A stretch of DNA of 64,000 nucleotides, from positions 26,710,001 through 26,774,000 of the forward strand of contig NC_092674.1 in assembly GCF_964355755.1 (NCBI RefSeq). The letters run 5' to 3'. This DNA comes from Antedon mediterranea (taxonomy: Eukaryota; Echinodermata; Crinoidea; Comatulida; Antedonidae). Shown in pieces: positions 26,255 to 38,310 of the stretch. The notes below the pieces were generated by a model. That model did not search any database. It was not told where the DNA came from and was given only the letters and a program-made list of their open reading frames with translations. Numbering within the stretch: position 1 is the stretch's first letter; each line of letters begins with the position of its first letter. A program made the position numbers and the translations under genes.

Positions 26255-27680
26255 GAATGCACTCAGCCATACTACCATATTGATCAGTTTTAATTAATAT
26301 ACTATATCACTGACTTTTTATTTGTATTGTATAAAAATATATGAATATGAGTATAAAATTATGAATTTGCCTATTTCCTCTAATAATTACATTGTAAGTA
26401 TTGATGAATTTATACCACATTTTGAGCTTTTTTAAACCATCATTCATTCATTTTTCAATTTTGTAGATTTTTTTTAGAATGGGCATATTGTAGTTGATTA
26501 TAGGTTTTTGTAAATAAAAAAATTCAATGCTTTATTGTGTCGAGAGCATCTGGTAATAAGATAAATTTTTTCACATAGCTTTTACCGGTTGCGTATAGAT
26601 TTTACCAGGAATACGCTACAACAGGGCATTGAGTAATCGCGGCCACTTACTAGAAGCATATGAATACCCAACAAAGACATTTACAAATTTGTTACTTTTT
26701 TTGGTCTTTCAATCTTTACAATATCATTATACAGTACTGTTTTTATTACGATGATAATGATGTACAATGATTTAAAGTATTACATTTCAGGTACTGTACA
26801 GAATTGAAACTGAATAAATGTATTATACTTGTTATATATTAAACTTTCTCATGCATTTAATTATTTGAATTTATTGTTTGAACATCATCTATTGTTTTAT
26901 CAGGAGAAGACTTGCTCAAATTGTAATATGCGTAGTAAGTAGAGTGTATGTATGTAGTACATACATACGTGTAGTTTTGAATAGTTTATATTAAAATACA
27001 TCAAATCTGTATTGTAGCAAGGAAATCTAACAGGGTGTTCAGCTCCGAGGTCAAAGTGTTTATCTTTGGCTGCAACACTATCAGTTCCACGCTCTTTACC
27101 AGACACCGCAGATAATAATATGTACATAGTACAGTACTGTTGGTATTTGTCGCAGCATATAAGATCAAAGGACTGTTACGAGTTCCTCTCTTGGCAAGAC
27201 TCGGGGTCCTGCTGTTAGATATTTCTCCATGGTTACACCAACTCTTATACTATGAATTACTTTATTACACAAGAAAATACTAAAGCAAATATTTGATGTT
27301 TTAATATAATAAATCTCAAATTGGTTGGTATATAGTCTAAATGTGATAAGAACGCATTGACTGAAAGGTATTTTCATAGTCTATTGGGTCAACTTATAAA
27401 CCACATTCACACGGAACAGGTGACTGAATTGAGGTGAGTTGACTATGCCTTAATCTGTCTGAAAAGGCTATTAAAGTACAAATGTCATCAATTTGTTATT
27501 GCAATACCTAAAACAGGCTGCATGCTTGTATAGATTGGAATGTCTATTATTATTATTAGTAAATAATATCAAGCCAGTTTATTTATATAAATTGACAAAT
27601 AATTCAATGATTTTACTTTATAATGTTAACAAAGCTATCTAGATGTATTAGTTTGAAAATAAATAGAATCTGTTTGTATT
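26255..27680. other. HMMR 3' region and convergent intergenic space to PGK
   Basis: Contains the HMMR 3' UTR (AATAAA 26513-26518), the family D element at 27014-27238, and the PGK 3' UTR on the opposite strand (minus-strand AATAAA at 27578-27583, about 100 nt past the PGK stop). No further coding sequence is supported. Confidence 0.65.
27014..27238. mobile_element. MITE family D copy
   Basis: The inverted ends (GTAGCAAGGAAATCTAACAG and TTAGATATTTCTCCATGGTTAC) and an interior with GTACATAGTACAGTACTGTT and GGTATTTGTC match the clearer copy at 44155-44390. Confidence 0.75.
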
Positions 27681-30600
27681 TTAGGCATCGGACAAGGCTG
27701 CCACTCCAGGAAGGACTTTGCCTGTAAGAAGAAAAAAAGAAACAATGACTGTAAACAAAAATAAAATCAATATTTATAATATATATATGCCATTAACAAG
27801 CAAGTACTTTACTATTATTTTATTAAAGAGATTGGCCGTACCTTCCAACAGCTCCAAGCTGGCGCCCCCACCAGTGCTTACGTGCGAGAGTTGCGACTCT
27901 ACTCCGTACTGTGCTGCGAATGTTGCTGTATCGCCACCCCCTGTGCAATGATACAGTGCATTTATTTTAGACTATTGTATTATAAATCGGTAATAAAAAA
28001 TATGTACTTGAAATATGTTTAGTTTTTTTACCAATAATGGTTGTTACTCCGGCCTTTGTGGCAGCTACTACGGAATCCATCACGCCTCTTGTACCGGCTG
28101 CAAACTTCTCCATCTCAAAAACGCCTACAGGTCTGAAAAAGAAAACAATTTAAACTACAATGAGTTTCTTCAATAAGTGTTTTTCTTTGCTTCTTTTCTT
28201 TACCCAAGCTACAATCGTTTTTCTATTTTCCATGGTTTTTTATTTTATAGATGTTTAACACTATTGTACACTTACCCATTCCATACAATAGTTTTAGCGT
28301 TGTCTACAACAGTTTTAAACTGGGCTATGCTTTCTGGTCCGCAATCAAGTCCCTGAAGATGATATGAAAATTTAATCTTTTAATTTCTTATTGATGCAAT
28401 AGAATAGTATTTGTAATAGCAAGTTATTTGTGAAATATTTGATGTTTGATTCACTCATCTGATGATTCCCATGATTTGTGTGTGAACAGATGCTTACCAT
28501 CCACCCATCTGGTATTCCCTCAGCTAGTGTTGCTACTGCCGACTTAGCGTCGTTTGAAAATTTGTCTCCTATCATGAAGTCTGTTGGAAGATGAATTTTG
28601 ATGCCACGTTCTTTCGCCTTTTCCATCAATTGATTCACAATCTTCGCACCTTCCTCGTCAAAAAGTGAAGCACCAATCTAACAAATCAAAGAAAAATAAT
28701 AAACATTCAGTAAATTTGTTGTGAATAGCTCTGCCAACCAAAGCGTACACCACACCATGGAGTTAAGCAAGCGTTAAACACGGTGAACTGACTGAACTAT
28801 TCAAGTTGTGCCTCCTCTTATTCTTTACTCCATGACCACACACAGCCCATAGGATTGAAATGATACTTTACTCACATTAAAAATAGGTTTTGAAATATGT
28901 ATACCTTCATGTTACTGAGCGTCTTTGTGAAAGTGAAGGCCATTCCACCACCAATTATCAACTCATCCACTTTGTCCAATAAGTTATTAATTAACTGAAT
29001 CTTGTCACTGACTTTAGCACTGAAAAACAACATAACAGATATGAAATACAGTATATCCATTTTATTACCTAAATTAACTTGATTCCTTCGCATCAACTTT
29101 CGGAAATCATTTTCTGTACAGAAATATTGAAAATAATAATAGCAAATTAAAAAGTGAATTGTACACACCCTCCGAGTATTGCAAGTAATGGTTTATCTGG
29201 TTTCTCCAAAACTTTAGAAAAATACATAAGCTCCTTTTCCATAAGGAACCCACAGACTCTCACATCTAACTGAACGCCAACCATTGAACTATATTAAGAT
29301 CATAAAAAATGATGGAAGTAATTTCTTCTACATTGTTGTGGAAGTAATGCTCTGTCTACACTCAAATTTTATGTGACAAAAAAAATGTGATGTGCCCAAA
29401 TATGCACATGATGATGTCATATCATTACCATGTTTGGGAACATCACACTTTTTTTGTCAAACTAGTTTGATAGTGTAGACAAAGCTTAACATTTTGATTA
29501 GAGGGTATTTGTTGGATGGATATAATATGTGTTTTAGTAATTGAGTGGTATTTTCTTGTATAACTTACCTATGACCTCGATGGGCTGTGCCAAATGCATC
29601 ATTTACATAAATATCACCAAGCTTAGTGAGAGAGGCTCTGAATTTATCAATGTTCTCTTGACTGGCTTTTACCTGTTATATACATGATAACAAAGAGATA
29701 AGTCAATAACTGTAATTGTTGATTGAGTAAATTTTTTTTCTAAATTGTTCCATAGATACGTAACATTCAAACTATTTTTTGTCTTACATTCGTAATACTT
29801 TTTTTTTATTATTTAATATTAAAATGATTTATTACCTTTTTTCCATCAGTGTCCACTCCCTTCCCTTCTTCTTCCATGTGAAATCTGAGATTTTCGAGGA
29901 GAATTACAGCACCATTATCAGCCTTAGAACATGCCTCCTCGACAGCACTACCAACACAGTCATCTAAGAACAGCACATCTCTAAAAATAATATTTTTCTA
30001 TTTATAATTTATGTTACTTCAATTTGTGAAACTTTTAAAGACAGATTTCGTTCTCGATCAGTACCTGTCCAACAATTTCTTAAGTTCCTCTGCAACTGGA
30101 CGCAATGAGAACTTGGGTTGACTTCTACCGTCGGGCCGACCTAGATGACTCATCAAAACCAGACTTTTTGCACCATTTTTTAGGATGTGTTGAATGCTGG
30201 GAAGTGCTGCAGCAATCCTAATAAAAAATAGTAAAAAAGCAATATAAATGTATTAACTTTTTAAATCAATTGTAACTAATAATTTGTTGTTGTTTTGTTT
30301 TACAATTCTTCTCATACCTTTTGTTGTTTGTAATTTTTCCATCACGAAGTGGTACATTGAAATCCACCCTTCAAAAAAAAAATTAAAATATGTAAACATT
30401 TAGTAAAATATTAAAATAGTAGTAGAGTTCAAACGATAAGAGAGTGCTAATCATCTTATTCAACCAATCAGGGAGCTTAAAAATAGCTTTCTTCGTCTCT
30501 TGCTTGGTTGGGGACCTTTAAAATGAACGCCGTGGCTAAAGATACGGTACCGTATTCTAACTTCTGTTTACTAAAGGTACGGTAAAATTGCATTACGTCA

Positions 30601-31667
30601 TAATCAGCCAATGGGGTGCTGGTACGTGTGTGACGTCATCGTATAAGGACTTTGGATTTTTTTTCATATCGCGTCTGTTGTTGGTTGTATATGTAGAGAA
30701 TTCCTATCGGCGGCGCCAGGCTGCGTGGATGTGTGTGCGCTGCAGATGAGGGTTTTATTTTTATTCAAAATGGCCTATTTAGGCCTATATTTTTTTAAAA
30801 CTTTGTTTACAATGGTGACCATAAACAACAAGCAAATGCGGACAATAAAGGGGCCCTTAAATACTATGATTTAGACAGCAGTGTAGCCCCAGGGCTGACG
30901 AGTCACAGAAATCAGCGCACAGCACACATATGCAGCTGGCCACAGCCTGGCATCGCTTTCCCTACACAAACAAACTCATATAATGAGGTTATACATAGTA
31001 CGTAGTAAGTAGGCCTAGGCCTCTTTTAAAACGGTTTTCTCTATTCTAGAATTAAAATCAACATGGATTTTCAATAATAATAACAGACGTAGGCTACATT
31101 TAGTTTTTGTCACACACGACGGCGATAAATAAAGCATAAAGAAAATGCGGTTGATCACTGTTTTCGCCATACCTCCATGGTTTTCGCGATATGAAAAAAA
31201 TCCACAAAGTCCTTATACGATGACGTCACACACGTACCAGCACCCCATTGGCTGGTTATGACGTAATGCAATTTTACCGTATCTTTAGTAAACAGAAGTT
31301 AGAATACGGTACCGTATCTTTAGCCACAGCGTAAAATGAATGTGCATTAATATTTAAAATACCTTTTTTTAAAATAAGTATGGAGATAGGCCTAGTTAGG
31401 GTCATTTTTGGAAAAACTTCGTCTTGGATGGATTTTCTGTCTTATTAATTCTAATCTAGGGCTAGGCCCTAGGCTATGAAATCCAGGAAGGCAGCGCATG
31501 GAGAGGATTGACTGAATGAGCGTGCTGACTGCGTGAGGTTCATTCTAGTGTTCACCGGCTAGGCAAGCCATCCGGCCTAGCTCGTTCGACTTACTAGTTA
31601 ATTACCTCATAATGACTCTCTTTTGTTCAAAGGTAACATTAGCAATGCTAAGCTTGTTTAGCGCCAT
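27681..31667 (-). CDS. PGK1: Phosphoglycerate kinase
   Basis: Twelve exons on the minus strand, in coding order: 31667-31606, 30368-30318, 30217-30065, 29980-29836, 29672-29569, 29288-29169, 29019-28905, 28677-28498, 28352-28276, 28132-28032, 27940-27842, 27721-27681. This gives 415 aa (human PGK1 has 417), with all phases consistent. It catalyses the ATP-forming step from 1,3-bisphosphoglycerate to 3-phosphoglycerate in cytosolic glycolysis. Substrate and nucleotide motifs are present in order: [67 protein letters not shown] and [13 protein letters not shown], ending [12 protein letters not shown]. Intron 1 holds an 800-bp foldback element, and another intron holds a family A MITE. The start codon is 441 bp from that of the divergent acid ceramidase gene. 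Codon content and completeness indicate a functional copy. Confidence 0.97.
29348..29489 (-). mobile_element. MITE family A copy
   Basis: TGCTCTGTCTACAC at the left and TTTGATAGTGTAGACAAAGCTTAA at the right. The core reads in reverse relative to most other copies (CACATGATGATGTCATATCA). It lies in the PGK intron between the [10 protein letters not shown] and MVGV exons. Confidence 0.9.
30528..31331. mobile_element. Foldback element with 145-bp inverted arms, PGK intron 1
   Basis: 30528-30673 is almost the exact reverse complement of 31185-31331. Shared landmarks include GATACGGTACCGTATTCTAA, CATTACGTCATAATCAGCCA, GGTGCTGGTACGTGTGTGAC and TTTCATATCGCG. About 510 bp of spacer has no open frame. 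It is probably a non-autonomous foldback DNA transposon. The arms contain ACGTCA (CRE-like) words. Confidence 0.85.
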
Positions 31668-32108
31668 TTTGAGTTGTAAACAATTTAGAAAAATACAAAA
31701 AATTTAAGTTAACAGTCGATTTCTGCGGACCTGGGAATTTTACGCCGGTAAAATTGGCTACAGCTAAAGAGAGAGAAACTTTGAATGGGGAAAGCTAGAC
31801 TAATTTTTTTTTAATAACTTACAGATAAGAGTATACAAATATACTGTATGTATTTTAAAGTATCTTATTTTTAATTAAATTAATTTAATAGAGATAAAAC
31901 TATACCGATAAAAGAGTGTTGTTTTTAAAATTTAAATAAAAATAGCAACTAATCTTTCAATAGAAGTTCATGTTTTACCGCATCCCAACATGCCTATCAC
32001 GTGATAGGACACTCACATGACAAAACATTTGAGTGGCTAAAAAGTAAACAAAAAAAACGCCACACTTATTATTTTCCTTGTGTGATCGTTTGGTTAAATG
32101 TTATTACT
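31668..32108. promoter_or_regulatory. Divergent promoter region between PGK and acid ceramidase
   Basis: A 441-bp gap separates the two start codons, so the genes probably share a bidirectional promoter region. No TATA box is evident. The notable site is the CACGTG palindrome at 31993-32008. Confidence 0.6.
31993..32008. promoter_or_regulatory. 16-bp perfect palindrome with CLEAR-type E-box
   Basis: CCTATCACGTGATAGG is a perfect palindrome centred on TCACGTGA, about 100 bp upstream of the acid ceramidase ATG. TFEB/MITF-type factors bind GTCACGTGAC-like CLEAR sites near lysosomal genes in vertebrates, and acid ceramidase is lysosomal. Regulation is inferred. Confidence 0.5.
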
Positions 32109-35100
32109 ATGAAGAACGTTACTTTAGGAACGCTTTTACTTTATTTAAGTCTATTTGTTGCTAGGTCACTATCTCAAGATGTACCACCGGTAAGTTTGAT
32201 GGTTTATACGTTAAAATTGATCATTGTGAAAGAGTAGAAAATATAATATTCTAGCTAGTAAAGTAAGTAGGCCTGGCTAGTCAAAGTTTTGTATTGGTAC
32301 TAGTAGTAAGTAATGTGTGATGTGAGAGGGCGGGGTTTGTGAACTGAATATAATATAACCTGAGCCAACCAAACCTTGTGTGTTCTTCTTGTAATTTGTG
32401 ACAGGATTTTGATATAAATAAATATAACAAATTACATTTATGTCGTAAAATATGATTTATGTTTAAAATAATCATTATTATTTGGTTAATATCTTAGTAT
32501 ACTGAAGACTGTAGAACTGATGCCTACCCACCAAGCGCGAAAGATATACCAGTAAAAACCTATGTACTGAACTTAGATCTTCCACCACAGCAAAGATGGG
32601 CTAATTTAGCAAAAGAAAAAGCTCCGCAGGTAATTAATATAATACTAAAAATATACTGTTATGAATATTTGTAATATAATTCAATAACACATGTATGAGC
32701 CTTTAGGCTTTAAGCTCTGTCTACACTATCAAACTAGTGTGACAAAAATGATGTGTTGTGCCTAAATATGGTAGTAATATGCCAAAATATGGTAGTGATA
32801 TGGGCACATCACACTTTTATGTCACATAAAGTTTGATAGTATATAGAGCTTTACCAATCTGACTGTGCACTACACTTCTATTTGAAATATTAATTGAACT
32901 TTTTCTCCTGTGTTTGTATTTTTACAAGAACAATAGCAGTAGTCCAAATTTATATAAATAGTCTTAAATTTTATTTTCTTTTTAGATAAAAGATATGATA
33001 AACAGCATCATTAATTTGGTCGGGTCTGTTGTCAACACTACAGAAGCGATTGCATTTGTTGACAAGGAATTTGTAAGTATATATATTACCATTACTTAGT
33101 GGTAATATCTTAAAATGTAAATTGATAATGATATCTAAGAAATGCGAATAGTATTTCATAGTAATTTATTTTATACACAATTGCTTTACTTTGTCAATAG
33201 GCCCTTCTTGCAGATGGGTTACCAGCGCCATATGGAGATGAGATGAAAGGAATCGCTACAGCTGCTAATATCCCTCTTGGTAATAAAGAAAGTTTCTTGA
33301 TAATAAATTTCACTATAATATTGTAATCTGTATTATTATTATTATTAAACATCTCTAAAAGCATATTTTTACTCTTCCTTGCTATTAGGCTCTAAATTTC
33401 TCTCAATACTTCCACCCACTTTCTCTGTTTAAAACGTTTTATTAAAAGTTCCACAAAAAGTGTTTTTCTTTATTTTTAGGTCAAGTTGTACTGTATAATG
33501 TCTTCTATGAGTTGTTTACTCTCTGTACATCTATTGTGGCTGAAGCTCCAAATGGTAACATATTTTGTTTGTATGTATATTGTATGTTGAAATGAAATAT
33601 TTATTAAATTCTAATCCAGATATTTTAATAAGGTAAATGAATTGTTATCTTTTGTATAGGAACGTTGTATCATGCTCGTAATCTGGACTTTGGTTTATTC
33701 TTAGGGTGAGTGAGTGTGCTTAATTAAGTAGATAAAATGACAGAGATTTGGGCAGTAAGTAGGTTAAGTTGATTGATAAAGGTGTACAGTAGAACCTCTA
33801 TTAAGGGACACCTTTTGGACCCAACAACTGTCCCCAATAGGAGTGCCCCAAATTAGAAGGTTCTCCTGTAATTTTATTATATCTATAACTATAATTTGTT
33901 CTATTATTAATTCTATTATGATTAAAAAGTTTAATATTTTTTACTTTCGTATTAAAGCTGGGATGTTGAAAATGACACCTGGTCGTTGTCTGAGAAACTC
34001 CGTCCACTGATCATCAATGTGGACTACCAGTCCAAGGGAGAGACTGTTGCCCGTGCTGTCCACTTTGCTGGCTATATTGGAGTATTAACTGGAGTAAAAC
34101 CAGTAAGTATATTGTGTATGTTTTGTTACAGATAGCCAGTGTACTAAATTTAGTATAGAGGGTGTGTTGTTATGTGGTCCATCTGTGGGATTCTGTAATT
34201 CTTTTTGATTGTGATAATGAACAAAATTATTATTTCAGGGTGTGTTGACTTTGTCCATGAATGAGAGGTTCCAATTGGATGGTGGTTACATCGGTTTCAT
34301 CAAGTGGCTGCTGGGAGATCATAGTGGCAAGTGGATGGGGTTCTTCATACGAGAAGTCTTGGTCGATTCCATCAGGTATTTACATTTTTTTTGTAATGTA
34401 AACAAAAGTAATCCTTCACATTTTAAATTGTATTCAACATTTTGGGGAAGGATATTTAAATGTTAGTTGTCATTATTCAGGTTAAAGTCATCCATTAAAG
34501 TAATTTACAGACATTCTTAAGTTAGATTTATATTGTTCTCTAGGCTTTTAGTGAAATCATTATATATATATGTAACTGATAATTTGTTTTTACACTATTT
34601 AAACAAAATTGATTGAGTGTATTACTGTAATTTTATTTTTCGTGAATGCAGCTATGAGGCTGCCAAGAAATCCATTATGACTGAAGAGCTCTTAGCCCCA
34701 GCATATTTCATTCTTGGTGGTAACAGTTCAGGTCAAGGCTGTGTCATTACAAGGTCAAGGGAAACTATGGATAATCTTGAAGAGTAAGATTTTCTTTTCT
34801 CTTTTTTTTCTGAGCTTAAACTTAAAGAATATTGTTTAGAGGAAGTAGTAGGAAAGATAAGTCTTTAAAATTGAGTACCCATTGTATGATGCATAAGGGA
34901 GTTAAACTTCGACAGACAGATTCATTGTATGTACTGTGTGATTAGATGCAGTAGCTATAGGACTATAATGTCCTGAACATAGCTAACATTTAACATGGGT
35001 ACTTGTGATATTCAATGGAGAAGGCTCCAATTAATAAGAAACTGCTAAGAACCATAAGAGATGATGTAGTTTCTATATTTATTTATTTTTATATATTTAA

Positions 35101-36641
35101 ACATTGTATATTTTTAAAGATATTTTTCTACTAATTAATTGACTATGTACCGTAACTTAACTATTGTATTAATCTTCATTTTGCTCAATTCTGTATATTT
35201 TGTATAATGTTTTTAACTACTCAGTTCGCAATTCAGTTTATACTGCCATGAATTGTTTTATGTATATACTTGATGAATAAAAGATACCGAAATATATATA
35301 TATATATAAATTAAAACCTTCCCAAGTCACACTTTCTCTTATATTATAGATACAGATATATTTGATTTTTTATGTTCTGTTACACTGATTTGTTCCCATT
35401 TTCAGGATGACAAAGACAGAAAGTGGTTGGTTTGTTCTTCAGACAAATTACGATAACTGGAAAAATGCACCATTTTTTGATGATCGTCGCACCCCTGGAG
35501 ATAAATGCATGAACAGATTAACCCAAAATGTTAGTTTAGATTTGATTTCATTTTTCCTTTTTCTACATAACTTTATTTCCTTTGGTACAAAAAATAATAA
35601 CTGTTATGGCTTGTGGGGTTATATTAGTGGAAAGAATGCTTTGTTCCAGTGATCTGCTATTTAAGCAAATAAATAAATCATTTGGTTTGACAAATCCAAA
35701 AGAAATTACTCACATTCTTTAGCTTTCGCCATCTTGGCTGATGGCTTGATCACAAGTGATCCGGTCCACTACTACTTCCGGATCACTTGTGATCAAGCCA
35801 TCAGCCAAGATGGCGAAAGCTAAAGAATGTGAGTAATTTCTTTTGGATTTGTCAAACAAAATGATTTATTTATTATCTACAATCCTACAAAATGCACTTA
35901 TTCATGCTATTTAAGCATTTTAAACCCTAGGTCAACAAGAAATAATATTAAGAAGAAAGTTGTGATAAACTTGATTTTGAATATACATTTTTTTCTTTGA
36001 TTTTCAGAAAGTTGGTTTGGCTGGAATTTACAATGTACTTTCTACAAAACCTGTCTTGAACTTGGTATGTTTTGTTCATTTTGTTTATTTATTTCCATTG
36101 GCCAAAATCCTGTCACCACCAATGCAAGTGAACTATGAACATGCGCCCATATTAATGGATATTGATTGACCCATTGACCCTTCCAATTTGCTCATGTTTC
36201 TATACTTACATTTTTTTTTTTACATTGTGTTGTTTAAATGTCACATAATAGTTCAATAATTCACTTTGACCAATAATTGGAAAGAAAACAAAAATGATTT
36301 ACCTGAAAAATGTAAAGCAAAAAATAGTAAAATTTACTGGAAGTCAATGTGTTTTTGGTTGAATGATTATTTTTTCTTTTTATAAGTGAACACAACATAT
36401 TTAAGGGTTTTTTTTATGGACGTGATTTATTTTATTAGAACTGCCAAATGGCCTATTCAAACTCTTTTTTTTTTTAATTAATCTTCATTTTTCATGTTTT
36501 TGGGGGACAATACATCTTTAACAATCCTGTTTTTGATGATTAATTTTTCAGTTGACAACATACACTGCTCTGATGCAAGTCAACACTGGGTATCTGGAGA
36601 CGTACATTCGTAATTGTCCGCAACCTTGTTTCCCTTGGTAA
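32109..36641 (+). CDS. ASAH1: Acid ceramidase (N-acylsphingosine amidohydrolase)
   Basis: Twelve exons: 32109-32189, 32498-32629, 32986-33072, 33201-33279, 33480-33554, 33660-33705, 33958-34102, 34239-34375, 34652-34783, 35406-35529, 36008-36064, 36552-36641. This gives 394 aa (human 395). The enzyme hydrolyses ceramide to sphingosine and fatty acid in the lysosome. An N-terminal signal peptide ([18 protein letters not shown]) is followed by the proenzyme alpha region. Cys142 in [10 protein letters not shown] corresponds to the autocatalytic N-terminal nucleophile (human Cys143). Further conserved blocks are [74 protein letters not shown] and VLSTKPVLN, with the tail NCPQPCFPW. The related enzyme NAAA is an alternative, but the Cys-rich tail and motif matches favour acid ceramidase. 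Possible poly(A) signals are at 37301-37306 and 37364-37369. Confidence 0.95.
32711..32853 (+). mobile_element. MITE family A copy
   Basis: TAAGCTCTGTCTACACTATC at the left, GTTTGATAGTATATAGAGCTTTA at the right, TA at both borders. Acid ceramidase intron 2. Confidence 0.9.
33786..33872. mobile_element. Small inverted-repeat element (CAGTAGAACC...)
   Basis: The left CAGTAGAACCTCTATTAAGG pairs imperfectly with the right TTAGAAGGTTCTCCTG, and GGGACA/TGTCCC words lie inside. Same motif class as 17148-17310. Acid ceramidase intron 6. Confidence 0.55.
35669..35874. repeat. Near-perfect 96-bp-arm palindrome
   Basis: Left arm 35669-35764 and right arm 35778-35874 are reverse complements with only a slip or two near the outer ends. 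The 13-nt spacer at the centre is TCCACTACTACTT between CCGG words. The arms include TTTCGCCATCTTGGCTGATG and AGTGATCCGG. It lies in the acid ceramidase intron after exon 35406-35529. In RNA it would form a very long hairpin. Confidence 0.93.
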
Positions 36642-37626
36642 TGAATATCATTGGAAACTATTCAATGCAACTACATTGAACTGCAAAAAGTCATTTATTA
36701 AGAATATTTTAAATTTTTATAATTGCATATTTTTATCAATAAGTACAATTAATAATATCCTTTTTAAGTGATTATTATTAAATGGTAAAAGTGTTTTTAA
36801 AAAGCTATTCCTAAAGTATTTTTAAACGACTATTCCTAAATGATGTTTATAATTGTAGTTAATCTAGCAATAACATTGACAAAGAATATTTTTGTTTAAT
36901 TTGTTTATTTATATAAACAAGTTTTAAATTTAATATCTTAAAATTAAATATTCTAATCGGGAATACTATATGTGTATTGGTAAGTAAGTTTTTGGGAGGA
37001 AAGGTGTTGTCAGGTTACCCACACTAAATGTGTGTAACAGACTCTACAGTAACTGATCTATTGAAATATTCTTTAAAAATTAAATCAAGACCAAATATGG
37101 TATATGAAGATGAAAATAGAAAACTCCATGCAACCTCAAAGAACTTGTAAAATATAGATTTGTTTGATGATTGTAATATAATTATTATTAATTTATTATT
37201 TGAGCAGCTGGCAGTATAAATAGATATATTTTTTGTTATATTAAGCATACACTAAATAACATAATTTTTAAAACCTTTTTTTTAATATAAGTTCTACTGA
37301 AATAAACTACTTTCACATTGTAAAAGTTTTTAATCAATATGATACATTGACAATTTTGTATCAAATAAAAAGTTGTAAGTACTCATTAAAATCTACGCTT
37401 TTGTTGTCATTTGATTTCTCGTGTAAAAATTTTAATTTTTTAAATGAACATTTTTTCTGTTTTTAACGAAATAGAATCATATTTTTTACAGGATTCTACA
37501 TTTTATAAAGAAAAAAAAGTTATTTTAGCACCGCAAAAAAAGAGGGCGCTCATCTAAAAAAAACATGTGAAACTTTATTATTATTTTATTGAACAGAGGC
37601 TTTTTAGGCCCAAACCAAAATAAATC
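36642..37626. other. Acid ceramidase 3' UTR and AT-rich intergenic DNA
   Basis: Holds the likely poly(A) signals noted under the gene. Otherwise AT-rich with no supported gene. An antisense 74-codon frame near 37.0-37.2 kb has low-complexity composition and is not credible. Confidence 0.6.
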
Positions 37627-38275
37627 ATGCTTGGTAAATTACGTTTCCCGCTTATATTTGGGGGTCTTTTGGCCGGTTATGGTGTTGCATTTATATATAG
37701 GTAAATATTTGTTTGCAATGTATTAAATAAGTATGAAATATAGAAGCAAGTTATAGTTAAGCACGACTCTAAGCCTCTAGCCTAGCTACCTAGTAGGAGG
37801 CTGAGCCTAAAAGCCACCAAGAAAGCCTAGCCTACTGCAGCTGATGCTTTCTTCAATGAACTGCTAGGCCGAGGTCGAATGGCCTAGCCTTGGCTCGCCT
37901 TCTACTACTGAAACCCGACACTACTAAAATCACTAGTCTAGCTAGGTCTTACCATTATCAATCACAATATAGGGCCTGGCCTGGGCCTAGCTAGGCCTAT
38001 GGTTATAATATAAATGCCATTGTATTGGGACTGGAATTAAGCGGCCAATTTTGTTTACCAAAATAGGGTAACTCTCGCCATAAAATAATATACAGAAACA
38101 ATAAATATGCGTAACTAAAATTGAACTCTACGTTTGTTTTTTCAGAAAAACCTATTTGCAAGAACCGACGGAAGTTGATGTAGAAGCTTATAACAAAAAA
38201 CAAAAAGAGTTAATTGAACATAAAGTACGAGTGAATGAGCACAGAATGGATATTATGGAAGCTTCACACAAATAG
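37627..38275 (+). CDS. 67-aa single-pass membrane microprotein (PIGBOS1-like?)
   Basis: Two exons, 37627-37700 and 38146-38275, joined in phase by good consensus sites. The N-terminus (RFPLIFGGLLAGYGVAFIYR) is a single hydrophobic helix, followed by a charged, helical tail with KKQKELIEHK and VNEHRMDIMEASHK. Small mitochondrial inner- or outer-membrane microproteins have this layout. The overall pattern and the QKEL motif recall vertebrate PIGBOS1 (54 aa), but the similarity is weak. The stop codon lies only 35 bp before the SLX4 ATG and in another frame, so the two may share a transcript. No function can be assigned. Confidence 0.6.
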
Positions 38276-38310
38276 TTATTTTTTCAAACACAATAAACAC
38301 TTGATTTGAA

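Noticed and set aside
28740-28800. 5S rRNA-like word GGAGTTAAGCAAGCGTTAAA
   Set aside because: Only a short resemblance to the 5S internal region; no surrounding 5S sequence or structure.
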